19,658 bases of DNA from Burkholderiaceae bacterium. Its GTDB lineage: Bacteria; Pseudomonadota; Gammaproteobacteria; Burkholderiales; Burkholderiaceae_C. Below are positions 5,634-15,300 of this stretch, piece after piece (the stretch's first letter is position 1; every line of letters begins with the position of its first letter). Location of the stretch: positions 1 to 19,658 of the forward strand of contig JAISNB010000013.1 in NCBI GenBank assembly GCA_031276435.1. The letters run 5' to 3'. A program made the translations under genes and the position numbers. The notes below the pieces were generated by a model that was given only the letters and a program-made list of their open reading frames with translations, searched no databases and had not been told where the DNA came from.

Positions 5634-8263
5634 GGCGCGCTCCAGAAGTCTTTGCGGCACAGGCCACGGGCGGCGCACCAGTCGCACCCCGGCCCTTCGC
5701 CCAGCGCGCGCATGGGCGCGCCCGCGGCGATGCGCGCCATGTCGCTTTGGATGCCCGCGCGCAACTGGCTGGCGCGCTCGGGCAGGTCGGCGCAGGCGTG
5801 CAGCGATACGCCGTCGCTGCCCGCACCCGCCAGGTTGAGGTAGGCGGCCTGTGGCGCGGGCGTGTTTGCGGCGCTGCTGGCGTCGGCCTGGGCCAATAGC
5901 ACATAAAACGGCAATTGCACGTCTTCTTGCTCTGGTTTGACGCGATTTTTCGTCTTTTGCAGCGATTCTGTTTTGTAGTCCACAATCAGCGCGGTGCCAT
6001 CGGCCAGTCTGTCCACGCGGTCGGCGCGCCCGCGCAATTGCCAGAGGCCAAGCTGCGCCTGAAGTGCTTGCTCGGCGGCGACAAAGTGCGCGCCGTTTTT
6101 TTCGTGCTCGGCCAGCCAGTGCAGGTAGGCGTCGCGCAATTGCGGCCAAGCCGCCGTGTAGGGCAGCAGCGCGGCTTCTTGCAAGCCCCGGTTTTGCGCC
6201 ATGTCCTGCGTGACGTGTTGCGCCGCGGCGTCGAGCAGGGCGGCGCGGTCGGCGTCGCCCTGGTGTTGCAATTGGCCGTGAAAGTGTTCGAGCACGGCGT
6301 GCACCCAGTTGCCCCAGTCGCGCGCATCCGGATCGCGGTCGAGTTCGTCATCGGCGCGCAAGCCCAGCAGGCGCAGCGCAAAGTACTGGTACGGGCAGCG
6401 CCGCAGCGACTGGTAGCCGCTGGCGCTCAGGTGCGCGTGGCCCACCGCCGCCGCGTTGGGCGCGGGCGCGGATGTTGCCCGCGCGGGAACAGGGCGCGCG
6501 TCGCGCGGATCGGCGGCGGCCACGCCCTGCCCGGCCAGTTGCAGCATTTGCACCAGCGGCGATGGCAGCAACTCTTGCCCGCCTTCGTCGTGGCAGCGCC
6601 ACAGCACATCCACTTGCGGTGCGGCCAGCGCGTGCGCCCAGGCGCTGTCTTGCGCGGCGCGCAAGGCCTCGCGCCCGGGCATGTACAGCGCCTGCCGTTG
6701 CGCGGGGCTGAACGGGCCGGGCAGGTCGGGCGCGGCGCTCAGGCGCACCTCGTCAGCGCCGGGCAATACCAGCGCGGCAAAGGAGCGCCCCATGAGCTGG
6801 CTCATGGGCAACAGGTGCACTTGCGCGTCCTGCGCGCGTGGGGGACGGAAGCTGGCGGCCTCAAGCGCCTGCGTGACCCAGTGCGTGAATTCCGGCAGGC
6901 TTTGCCGCCGACTGGCGCCGGGCCAGTCGGCGGGCGCGCCGTCGCCTGCTGGCGCACCGCGCGCAAGCCCCAGGGCGGCCAGCACGGCCTGGCCCGCCGC
7001 GTCGGCCATGAGCGCGGCCCACAGGCCGCAGCCTTCGAGCAGCACGCGCGTGGCCTCCAGCCATTCGGGCAGGGCGCGTGCCGCCTGCATGGCCTCGCGC
7101 AAGTGCTGCGCCTGCTCGGCCAGGGGGCGGGTTGCGTCGCGCAATTGCGCCACGCGCAGCGCGTGCGCCCACTGGCGCGCGCCGTGGTGGCGCCAGTCTT
7201 TTTCCAGTTGCGCCAGCGCGGGGTGGTCGGCCCAGGCGGGGCTGAGTTTGAGCCAGTCGAGCATGGCCTCGCTGCCAGCCGAGTGCGCGCAGGCGCGCAG
7301 GGCGGCCATCAGTTGCGCGGCGGCGTGGGTGGTCGAGAGCAGCCAGCCGGTTTCGTCGCACAGCGGCACTTGCCGCGCTTGCAGCAAGGCGCTGATGCGG
7401 CGCGCGAGCGCGCGGTCTTGCGCCACCAGCGCGACCGGGGCGCAGCCCGCGTTCAAGTGCCGCAGCACGCAGGCGGCGGCGCGGGTGGCTTCGTCCTCGG
7501 CGTCGCTGGCGCAATGCAGGGCGATGTGCGGGGCCGCCCGTGGCGGCAGCGGCGGGGCCTCCAGCGCCAGCACGGCGCATTTTTCGGCATGGCGCTCGGC
7601 CAGGTGCGCGGTGAGCGCGTCGGCCTGCAAGCCCGGCACGATGACCAGTGCGTCCAGCGCGGTGTCGGCAACGGGGTCGAACAGCACATCACAGGCGTAG
7701 TCCGACGCGCTGGCCCAGGCCAGGGCGATGCGCGCCAGCGCGCCATCAAGGCCGAGCGCACCATCGCCCGCGGCGGGCAGCACGCCGCGCGCGCGCTCGG
7801 CCCAGTCGGGCCGCAAATGCGCGGGCACACTGGCGGCCATGTCGGCCAGCGGCCAAGCGTATTCCAGCAGCGGCGCGACCAGCGCGTCGCGCAAGCGGCC
7901 CAGGCCCGCGCCTTCGAGCAGGGCGGCGGCGGTCAGCCAGTCGCGCCCGCGCTCGAAGCTCAAATCGCTCGGGCCTGGCTCAAAGTCGCCAAGCCGCGCG
8001 GCCCAACTGTGCGTGGTCTCGAAATGCGGCGCAAAGCCATCGGGGTACAACTGGCCCCAAAACCGCGCGGCCAGCGGCAGCAGTTGCGCGTAAGGCAGCA
8101 GCACCACGCTGCGCGCCGGGTGCGCGGCCATGATCTGCAAATGCGCCCGCGCCTGTTGCAACACACGCTGCCAGGCTTGCGGCACGGGCGGCGGCGCGGC
8201 GGCTGCGGCTGCGCCGCCTTCAGGGCCTGCCGCCATGGAAAAACACGCATCGCAAGAGGACAT
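5630..8263 (-). CDS. addB: AddB-type nuclease subunit with Fe-S cysteines
   Basis: 877 aa from the ATG at 8263, or 868 from the ATG at 8236; neither has a clear ribosome binding site. It is the partner of AddA. The C-terminal PD-(D/E)XK nuclease shows WVHAVLEHFHG (653-663), catalytic LIVDYKT with D762 and K764, and the downstream helix motif DVQLPFYVLL (Q783). Four cysteines, C623 (RRCPYQYF) and C860, C863 and C869 (GCDWCAARGLC), match the split cysteine set that holds a 4Fe-4S cluster in AddB proteins. The N-terminal helicase-like half shows no Walker A GKT motif (the equivalent region reads SVVLLPYAQLL), as is common in proteobacterial members, so AddA would be the only motor. addB precedes addA, as in known alphaproteobacterial loci. 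Confidence 0.92.
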   Translation of the reverse strand: MSSCDACFSMAAGPEGGAAAAAAPPPVPQAWQRVLQQARAHLQIMAAHPARSVVLLPYAQLLPLAARFWGQLYPDGFAPHFETTHSWAARLGDFEPGPSDLSFERGRDWLTAAALLEGAGLGRLRDALVAPLLEYAWPLADMAASVPAHLRPDWAERARGVLPAAGDGALGLDGALARIALAWASASDYACDVLFDPVADTALDALVIVPGLQADALTAHLAERHAEKCAVLALEAPPLPPRAAPHIALHCASDAEDEATRAAACVLRHLNAGCAPVALVAQDRALARRISALLQARQVPLCDETGWLLSTTHAAAQLMAALRACAHSAGSEAMLDWLKLSPAWADHPALAQLEKDWRHHGARQWAHALRVAQLRDATRPLAEQAQHLREAMQAARALPEWLEATRVLLEGCGLWAALMADAAGQAVLAALGLARGAPAGDGAPADWPGASRRQSLPEFTHWVTQALEAASFRPPRAQDAQVHLLPMSQLMGRSFAALVLPGADEVRLSAAPDLPGPFSPAQRQALYMPGREALRAAQDSAWAHALAAPQVDVLWRCHDEGGQELLPSPLVQMLQLAGQGVAAADPRDARPVPARATSAPAPNAAAVGHAHLSASGYQSLRRCPYQYFALRLLGLRADDELDRDPDARDWGNWVHAVLEHFHGQLQHQGDADRAALLDAAAQHVTQDMAQNRGLQEAALLPYTAAWPQLRDAYLHWLAEHEKNGAHFVAAEQALQAQLGLWQLRGRADRVDRLADGTALIVDYKTESLQKTKNRVKPEQEDVQLPFYVLLAQADASSAANTPAPQAAYLNLAGAGSDGVSLHACADLPERASQLRAGIQSDMARIAAGAPMRALGEGPGCDWCAARGLCRKDFWSAP

Positions 8264-8377
8264 TGGAAAACGGCGCTTTCTGTCAAAATACCGGGCCAGG
8301 TTCGCGCGCGCGGCCAGCAGTTGTGCCCGGCGGCGACCTTCTTTTTCATCACTTTACATCCCCTCTGTCAAACCCAA
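8264..8377. promoter_or_regulatory. Divergent intergenic region between addBA and trxA-rho
   Basis: This 114-bp gap must hold promoters for both directions. On the minus strand a perfect TTGACA lies at 8286-8281, but no good -10 follows before the addB start at 8263. On the plus strand TTGGAA (8263-8268) and CAAAAT (8284-8289), spaced 15 bp, form a weak candidate for trxA. No operator or hairpin is evident. Confidence 0.35.
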
Positions 8378-8710
8378 ATGAGCAGTGACCTGATCAAGAA
8401 CGTAAGCGACGCCAGCTTTGAAGCCGACGTTTTCCAGTCTGACAAACCCGTGCTGGTGGATTTCTGGGGCGAATGGTGCGCGCCCTGCAAGGACCTTGTG
8501 CCCATGCTGGAAGAGCTGGCCGCCACCTACGAGGGCAAGCTGCAAATCGTCAAGGCCGACCTCAACGACAACAACGCCATTGGCGCCAGGTTTGGCATTC
8601 GCAGCTTGCCGACACTGATGCTGTTCAGGGACGGCCAGTTGGCCGCTACGCGCGTGGGTGCCGTCAAAAAAGCCGAGCTGGCACAGTTTGTCAGCAAGCA
8701 TCTGGCCTGA
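8378..8710 (+). CDS. trxA: Thioredoxin with WCAPC active site
   Basis: 110 aa, the usual length of a cytoplasmic single-domain thioredoxin, which reduces protein disulfides with electrons from thioredoxin reductase. It has the standard fold signature: DKPVLVDFWGEWC, active-site cysteines C34 and C37, the cis-proline motif SLPT (P78) and the GxFRDG-like strand LMLFRDGQLA. The active site is WCAPC where most bacterial TrxA proteins have WCGPC. The helix after it (KDLVPMLEEL) and the DLNDNNAIGARF segment also look divergent from the common KMIAPxLDE and xNVDxNP patterns. The start is the ATG at 8378, preceded by a pyrimidine-rich leader without a clear Shine-Dalgarno sequence. It lies upstream of rho, a common neighbour of trxA in proteobacteria. 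Confidence 0.95.
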   Translation: MSSDLIKNVSDASFEADVFQSDKPVLVDFWGEWCAPCKDLVPMLEELAATYEGKLQIVKADLNDNNAIGARFGIRSLPTLMLFRDGQLAATRVGAVKKAELAQFVSKHLA

Positions 8711-8781
8711 AAGCGCCCGTCCCCTTTGCCGCCGCCGCAAGCGCCGCGTTTTTCCATGCCTGGGGCCAGCGGGCGTTTTCC

Positions 8782-8790
8782 TGTCATAAT
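8782..8790 (+). promoter_or_regulatory. Possible extended -10 promoter for rho
   Basis: TGTCATAAT (8782-8790) fits an extended -10 (TG, one base, then CATAAT). No convincing -35 is present 17 bp upstream. It lies in the 244-bp trxA-rho gap and would give rho a leader of about 160 nt. rho is autoregulated in other bacteria through its leader, but no specific leader structure could be confirmed here. Confidence 0.35.
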
Positions 8791-8954
8791 TTGGCCCTCG
8801 CTGGCAGGCTTTGCGCCTTGCTGGCAATGGCCCTCAGACGAGAGCCAGCGCGCCGCCAGCCCACCCAAAGGCTGGCCCGCTGCCAAGAAATCCCCCCTTT
8901 TGTTTTTCTTCTGGCACCCGATCGCGTGTGCCCACATCCGCAGGATCACATTTC

Positions 8955-10220
8955 ATGCATTTGAATGAGTTGAAGGCGTTGCACGTCTCCGAAGTGCTCA
9001 AGCAAGCCGAGGCGCTGGAAATCGAGAACACCGGCCGCATGCGCAAGCAGGAGCTGATGTTTGCCATCATCAAAAAGCGCGCCAAGGCTGGCGAGCAGGT
9101 GTTCGCCGATGGCGTGCTGGAAATCCTGCCCGACGGCTTCGGCTTCTTGCGCAGCCCCGATTCAAGCTACACGGCCAGCACCGACGACATCTACATTAGC
9201 CCCAGCCAGGTGCGGCGCTTCAACCTGCACACGGGCGACATGATCGAAGGCGAAGTGCGCATTCCCAAGGACGGCGAACGCTACTTTGCCCTCAACAAGC
9301 TCGAAAAGATCAACGGCCTGCACCCCGACGCCAACAAGCACAAGATCATGTTCGAGAACCTGACGCCGCTGTTTCCGCGGGTGCAGATGCGTCTGGAGCG
9401 TGACAGTTGCAAGAGCGAAGAGAACATCACGGGCCGCGTGATCGACGTGATTGCCCCCATCGGCAAGGGCCAGCGCGCGCTGATCGTGGCCCCGCCCAAG
9501 AGCGGCAAGACGGTGATGATGCAAACCATTGCGCACGCCATCTCCGCCAACTACCCCGACAGCCACATGATGGTGCTGCTGGTCGACGAGCGCCCCGAGG
9601 AAGTCACCGACATGCAACGCTCGGTCAGGGCCGAGGTGATTGCCTCCACGTTCGACGAACCGGCATCGCGCCACGTGCACGTGGCCGAGATGGTGATCGA
9701 GCGCGCCAAGCGCCTGGTCGAACTCAAGCAGGACGTGGTGATCCTGCTGGACTCCATCACCCGCCTGGCGCGCGCCTACAACAACGTGGTGCCCAGTTCG
9801 GGCAAGGTGCTCACCGGCGGCGTGGACGCCAACGCGCTGCAGAGGCCCAAACGCTTTCTGGGCGCGGCCCGCAACGTGGAAGAAGGCGGCTCGCTGACCA
9901 TCATCGCCACCGCCCTCATCGACACCGGCAGCCGCATGGACGAAGTGATTTTCGAGGAATTCAAGGGCACGGGCAACAGCGAAATCCACCTGGACCGCAG
10001 ACTGTACGAAAAGCGCGTATTCCCCTCCATCCAGCTCAACCGCAGCGGCACGCGGCGCGAAGAATTGCTGCTGGCGCCCGAAGTGCTGCAAAAAACCCGC
10101 ATCCTGCGCCAGTTCATGTACAGCATGGACGAGATCGAGGCCATGGAAATGGTGCTCAAGAGCATGCGCGGCACCAAAACCAACGTCGAATTCTTCGACA
10201 TGATGCGCCGCGGCGGCTAG
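8955..10220 (+). CDS. rho: Transcription termination factor Rho
   Basis: 421 aa, full length for the hexameric RNA-dependent ATPase that ends transcription of untranslated RNA. The N-terminal helical domain (MHLNELKALHVSEVL) leads into the cold-shock-like RNA-binding fold with DGFGFLRSP (60-68). The RecA-like core has Walker A APPKSGKT (179-186), DERPEEVTDMQRSV (211-224), Walker B VVILLD (261-266), the Q-loop region SSGKVLTGGVDANAL (281-295) and the R-loop region FKGTGNSE. The start at 8955 gives the canonical MHL N-terminus, and AGGA at 8942-8945 lies 9 nt upstream. The open frame continues 48 codons further upstream but without family similarity. It ends in TAG, so amber serves as a normal stop in this genome. 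Confidence 0.98.
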   Translation: MHLNELKALHVSEVLKQAEALEIENTGRMRKQELMFAIIKKRAKAGEQVFADGVLEILPDGFGFLRSPDSSYTASTDDIYISPSQVRRFNLHTGDMIEGEVRIPKDGERYFALNKLEKINGLHPDANKHKIMFENLTPLFPRVQMRLERDSCKSEENITGRVIDVIAPIGKGQRALIVAPPKSGKTVMMQTIAHAISANYPDSHMMVLLVDERPEEVTDMQRSVRAEVIASTFDEPASRHVHVAEMVIERAKRLVELKQDVVILLDSITRLARAYNNVVPSSGKVLTGGVDANALQRPKRFLGAARNVEEGGSLTIIATALIDTGSRMDEVIFEEFKGTGNSEIHLDRRLYEKRVFPSIQLNRSGTRREELLLAPEVLQKTRILRQFMYSMDEIEAMEMVLKSMRGTKTNVEFFDMMRRGG

Positions 10221-10362
10221 ACACAATTGGTGGCCCCGATGTTTTCCGAAAGCCGTCGCCGCGCGCATGCCTGGTCCCGCCGCGGGTTGGAGCGCAGTCT
10301 TGCGCAAGAGGAGACGGCGCGCTTTTCTTTCCAACTGCCGCTTGCTACCGCGTGGTGCTGCC

Positions 10363-12342
10363 ATGGATCAACGCGACGGGGCCATTGCCGTTGACCGCTG
10401 CAAGCCCTACAGATACTGGGCGCTGACCGTGTTGTGCGCGCTGGCGGCCAGCAACGCGCCAGCGCAAACCCAGGCCGCCACGCCGCAAACCGCGGCAGAG
10501 GCGGCGGCGCCCGCTGCCGCAAACCCCGCGTCTTCAGCGCCCGCGCCATCAGACTTGGCGACGCCCCAGGAGGCCGATGACAGCGCCGCTGAAGCAGAAA
10601 CCCCCATCACGAGCGCCTTCACCGTGCGCGTGCAAGCGCCCGGCGAAATTGCCGAACTGCTGGAAAAGCACCTGGGCCTTGCGCCGTATCAGGCCGCCAG
10701 CGACCTGGACGCCGCCGAACTCGACCGCCTGATGGCGCTGGCCGCCAGCAACGCGCGCAACCTGCTGGGCGCGCAAGGCTACTTCAACCCCGACATCCGC
10801 GTCACGCGCAGCAGCGGCCCCGACGGGCGCGCGCAGGTGCTGGTTGCCGCCGACCCCGGCCCCGTCACCCGCGTGGGCAAGGTCAGCATCGAATTTGAAG
10901 GCGACATTGCCCAGGCCGAAGACTGGCCCACGCGGCTTCAGCGCAACCGCATCACGCGCGGCTGGGAACTGCCCGAGGGCGATGCCTTCACCCAGGATCG
11001 CTGGAGCGACGCCAAAAACACCGCGCTGCGCGGCCTGATCGCGCGCCGATACCCCGCGGGCAAGATCAGCTACAGCCTGGCCGACATCCGCGCGCCCGAG
11101 AACACCGCGCAACTGACCGTGCGATTGGACTCCGGCCCCGAATTCCGGCTGGGCGAATTGCAAATCACCGGCGTGCGGCGCTACAACCCCGTGCTGGCGC
11201 CGCGCCTGGCGCGCCTGCCGAGCGGCCAGGTGTACGACCAGGAAAAACTGGCCGAAGCGCAACAGCGCCTGACCACCAGCGGCTACTTCGATTCGGCCTA
11301 CATCTACATCGACCCCGAATCGGCCACGCCCGAAGCCGTGCCCGTGCAAATCCAGGTGCAAGAGGCCAAACTGCAACGCGCGCTGCTGGGCCTGGGCTAC
11401 TCCACCGATGGCGGTGCGCGCGCGTCGCTGGAATACCAGCACAACCGCGTGCCCGGCTTTGGCTGGCGCGCCCTCACCAAGCTGCAACTCGAAAAGAAAC
11501 ACAGCTATTTCCAGACCGACTGGCAAGGCATTCCGGCAGCCAATGGCTGGCGACTGGGCACACTGGTCAAGCTCGACCGGCTGGACGACGGCGAGCTGAT
11601 AACCCGCGCCGAGCAACTGCGCTATGGCCGCTCCAAAACAGATCGCCGCTACGACCGCAGCTACTACCTGCAATTCGACCGTGCCCGCGTGAATCGCTCG
11701 GGCGGCGCAAAGCTGTCGGACGCCCGCGCGGGCGACGGCGCGGCGCTCTCGGTGCACTATGCCTGGACGGGGCGCTACTTCAACAACCTGCAATTTCCGA
11801 CGCGCGGCTATGGCCTGTCGGCTGAACTGGGCGCGGGCATGACGCTGCAAGCGCCGCGCAAGCCCTTTGTGCGCGCCCTGGCGCGCGCCATGCGCTACTT
11901 TGCGCTGGGCGACGGAGCGGCGGCAAGCCGCCTGGCGCTGCGCGCCGAAGGCGCGGCTGTGCTCACCCATTCGGCGGCGCGCGTTCCGGGCAACCTGCTG
12001 TTTCGCACCGGCGGCAACACCACCGTGCGCGGCTACGGCTGGCGCGCCATCGGCATCGATTACGACGACGGCGCGGTTATCAGTCCGGGCCGCTACATGG
12101 CCGCGGGCAGCATCGAATGGCAGCGCCCTATCCTCAAGGACGGCAAGGCCACCATGTTCGAGCACATCGTGTTCGTGGACGCGGGCGACGTGACCTCTGT
12201 GGCGGCCCGGCTGCGCCCGCGCTTGGGCGTGGGCACCGGCGTGCGCATGCGCACGCCGGTCGGCCCGCTGGAAGTGGACGTGGCCTATGGCCTCAAAATC
12301 AAAACGCTCAGGCTGCACCTGAACGTGGGCTTTGTCTGGTAA
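10363..12342 (+). CDS. tamA: TamA, Omp85-family outer-membrane assembly protein
   Basis: 659 aa from the ATG at 10363, chosen because it places a signal peptide (YWALTVLCALAASNAPA) near the N-terminus; an ATG at 10267 would add 32 Arg-rich residues. After an Ala/Pro-rich low-complexity linker (about residues 35-85), POTRA domains follow (for example FTVRVQAPGEIAELLEKHL and ELQITGVRRYNP). A 16-stranded barrel comes next, containing the Omp85 loop-6 motif VRGYGW (from about 555) and ending in an aromatic residue (VGFVW). TamA sits in the outer membrane and works with TamB in inserting autotransporters and other outer-membrane proteins or in lipid transport. tamB starts 10 bp downstream, giving the classic two-gene operon. 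No strong Shine-Dalgarno sequence is seen before either start. Confidence 0.92.
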   Translation: MDQRDGAIAVDRCKPYRYWALTVLCALAASNAPAQTQAATPQTAAEAAAPAAANPASSAPAPSDLATPQEADDSAAEAETPITSAFTVRVQAPGEIAELLEKHLGLAPYQAASDLDAAELDRLMALAASNARNLLGAQGYFNPDIRVTRSSGPDGRAQVLVAADPGPVTRVGKVSIEFEGDIAQAEDWPTRLQRNRITRGWELPEGDAFTQDRWSDAKNTALRGLIARRYPAGKISYSLADIRAPENTAQLTVRLDSGPEFRLGELQITGVRRYNPVLAPRLARLPSGQVYDQEKLAEAQQRLTTSGYFDSAYIYIDPESATPEAVPVQIQVQEAKLQRALLGLGYSTDGGARASLEYQHNRVPGFGWRALTKLQLEKKHSYFQTDWQGIPAANGWRLGTLVKLDRLDDGELITRAEQLRYGRSKTDRRYDRSYYLQFDRARVNRSGGAKLSDARAGDGAALSVHYAWTGRYFNNLQFPTRGYGLSAELGAGMTLQAPRKPFVRALARAMRYFALGDGAAASRLALRAEGAAVLTHSAARVPGNLLFRTGGNTTVRGYGWRAIGIDYDDGAVISPGRYMAAGSIEWQRPILKDGKATMFEHIVFVDAGDVTSVAARLRPRLGVGTGVRMRTPVGPLEVDVAYGLKIKTLRLHLNVGFVW

Positions 12343-12352
12343 GCGCAGCGCC

Positions 12353-15300
12353 ATGGCCACGCCCGACGACACACTTTCCGCGCCCGCGCGAGCGCCGCGC
12401 CGCAAACGCTGGTGGCGCGGCGGCATTTTGTTGCTGGAGGTGCTGGCGCTGCTGGCTGCCGCCGCGCTGATGGCGCTGTGGCTCTGGTCTGGATCGGCTG
12501 GCTCGCTGCGCCAGGCGTTGGGCTGGGCGCAGGCCTGGCTGCCGCCGGGCGCGCTGACGGTGGAAAACGTCACCGGCGCCATTCGCGGCCAGGGCGCCAT
12601 CGGCCACGTGCGCTACAGCGGTGGTGGCCTGGACGTTGCCGTGACCGGCGCGCAATACGACTGGGACGCGCGCGCCCTGTGGTCGGGCGCGTTCAGGCTC
12701 AAGCTGCTGGCCGCGCACGAGATCCGCATCGACTACGCCGCCGATGCCACCCGCGCCGCTACGCCAGCGGGCGGCCCGCCCGCGCCGCTGGCGTGGGCGC
12801 TGCTGGATGTCGTCATCGAGCGTTTTGCCGTCGATCAACTGACGCTGGAGCGGCCCGCGCCACTGACGCTACAGGCCATCGAGGGGCGCTACCAGTTCGC
12901 AGGCAACACCCACACGCTGGCGCTCGATCATCTGCGCTGCGCGCAAGGCGACTGGAGCGCGCATCTGCGACTGGACAACACAGCCGAGGCCCGGCTGGAC
13001 GCCAGCGCGCAAGCGCAACTGCAAACACCGGCGCTGCCGCCCGATTTGAGCGCCATCCCGCTGGCCTTGCAGGCACGCCTGCAAGGGCCGCTGGCCGATT
13101 TGCAACTGCGCGCCAGCCTGGGCGTTCTGCCCGCATCCGGCGCTGCCGCCGCCCCATCTGCGAGCGCCAGCGCCGCAAGCCCGCAGGCCAGTCTGAGCGC
13201 GCGCATCCAGCCCTGGGCGCGCCAGCCGCTGCCGCAAGCCAGGGCCGAATTCCAGCGCCTGGACCCCGCGCTTCTCTGGCGCGCCGGCCCGCGCGCGCGC
13301 TTGTCGGGCGCCATCGAACTCGCCCCGCTGGACGCAGACAGCGCCGCCACGGCCCCGCCCGGCTGGCAACTGAACGCGCAAATTCGCAACGACATGGCGG
13401 GCGCGTGGGATCAGCAGCGCCTGCCGCTGCAACAACTGCAAGCCCAGGGCCGTTGGCAAGCGCAAACGCTCGCCATTCAAAACCTCAGCGCGCAAATGGC
13501 TGGTGGCCGCTTGCAGGCAGCGGGCACATGGGCCGCCGCCCGCGCTGACAGCGCCAGTGCCGACAGCGCCGCCGCCTCCGCCACCGCGCCAGCGGCCCAG
13601 AGCGGACAAGACGCGCGGCCCTGGCAAATCCAGATCGCGCTGACCAGCATCAACCCGGCCCTGTTGCATTCGGCGCTGGCAGCCGACCCCATCGACGGCA
13701 CGGCCAGCGCCAGCGTCAGCGTGGCAGGTGGCCCGATCCGCTTCGAGGCCAAACTCCAGGCCCACGCTGAAGCCCGCGCGGCTGCGGCGTCTGGCAAACC
13801 GGTGTTCCATTTGCGCGAAGCCAGCGCGCAAGGCACCTGGCGCGACGGCCTGCTGCAACTGACCCAACTGCACGCCAGCGCTGGCGACGCCGTGCTGGAG
13901 GGCAAAGACCTGGCTGTGCACACCGCCGAGCGGCGCGCCCAGGGCCAGGCGCGGCTGACGGCTCCCGGCCTGGACATCAGCGTCGCTGGCCAGCTCGCGC
14001 CAACCCAGGGCAGCGGGCAGGCCGACGCGCGGCTGGACGATCTGGCGCGCGCCCTGGCCTGGGCACAAACCCTGCCCGGCGCCCCCGCCGCGCTGCAAAC
14101 CCTGCAAGCCGCTGGCGATGCGCGCGTGCAAGCCAACTGGCAAGGCGGCTGGCGCGACCCGGCGCTGAACGCGCAACTGGACATCGTGCAAGCGCAATGG
14201 CAAACCGCCGCCGCCGCGGAAAACGCCACGCCGCCCGTCGTGCTGCGCGACGTTGCCGCCACCTTGAGCGGCAAACCCGCGCAAGCCAGCCTGAATCTGC
14301 AAGCCCACGCGCAACAAGGCGCGCTGGCACTCAAACTCAATCTGCAAGCCACCGGCAGCCAGCAGCCGCAGCGCGGCCAAACGGCGCGCTGGCAGGCCAC
14401 GCTGCGGCAACTGGAGGCCACGCTCAACACCACCGCCACCGCGCCCGCGCCAGAAGGCACGCTTTGGAACGCGCGCCTGAGCGCGCCAGTTGCCATGCAA
14501 CTGGCGCTGCCAGCCACCGGCGGCCTCGATCTGCACACGGACGCGGGCGAATTGACATTGCAGGCTGCCACCACTGCCGCCAGCGCCACAGACAGCGGCG
14601 GCGCGCCAGCGCGCGTCGTCTGGGAGATGGTCGGCTGGCAAAACGGCGCGCTGCAAAGCCGTGGGCGCTTGAGCGGCCTGCCGCTGGCCTGGGCCGATTG
14701 GCTGGCGGGCCAGCGCCTGCGGCAATTGGGCGTGCAAAGCGACTTGATCTTCAACGGCCATTGGGACATCGCCTCAGGTGGCGAGAAGCCGCGCGTCAGC
14801 GCCGAACTGGAACGCGCCAGCGGCGATTTGTTCATGCCAGCGGACAACGGCGGCAATGGCCGCGCGCTGGCGGGCGTCAAAACCGTGCGCCTGGGTTTGA
14901 GCGGCCAGGGGCAGGACGTGGACTTGCAACTGCATTGGGATTCCGAACACGCGGGCGCGCTACAAGCGCGCATGCAAACCCGGCTGGCGTGGCAACGCCA
15001 TGCCGATGGCGGTGGCAGCCAATCATGGCATTGGCCCGCCGACGCCGCGCTGCAAGGGCACATTGCGGCGCGCTTGCCCAGCATCTCCGTCTGGTCGGCG
15101 CTCGCGCCACCGGGCTGGCGCATCCGTGGCGCGCTGGCCGCCGATGTGCGCGTTGCCGGAACGCGCGCCGCGCCCGATCTGAACGGCAGCATCGCCGCCG
15201 ATGGCCTGAGCATGCGCTCGGTGGTCGATGGCCTGGCCTTCCACCATGGCCGCCTGCGCGCGCGCCTGGACAACACGCGATTGATGCTCGACGAATTCAG

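Noticed and set aside
5634..6149. 172-codon N-terminal extension of addA in the same frame
   Set aside because: It lies wholly within addB, is Arg/Ala-rich with no domain character, and the ATGA overlap at 5630-5633 gives the family-like N-terminus.
5915..8377. Long plus-strand open frame antisense to addB, continuous with trxA
   Set aside because: It is a shadow frame caused by GC-rich codon bias. Real thioredoxin similarity begins only at the ATG at 8378.
8713..8779. Intrinsic terminator between trxA and rho (CGCCCG pairing with CGGGCG before TTTT)
   Set aside because: The stem is only about 6 bp with a loop of about 50 nt, too weak to support.
12332..12352. TTG start for tamB overlapping the tamA end
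   Set aside because: The ATG at 12353 directly precedes the basic region and membrane helix. The TTG adds only seven residues and has no better ribosome binding site.
10549..12600. 683-codon minus-strand frame antisense to tamA
   Set aside because: Composition is typical of an antisense shadow (His/Ala/Arg/Gln-rich) with no motif, while tamA is clear on the other strand.
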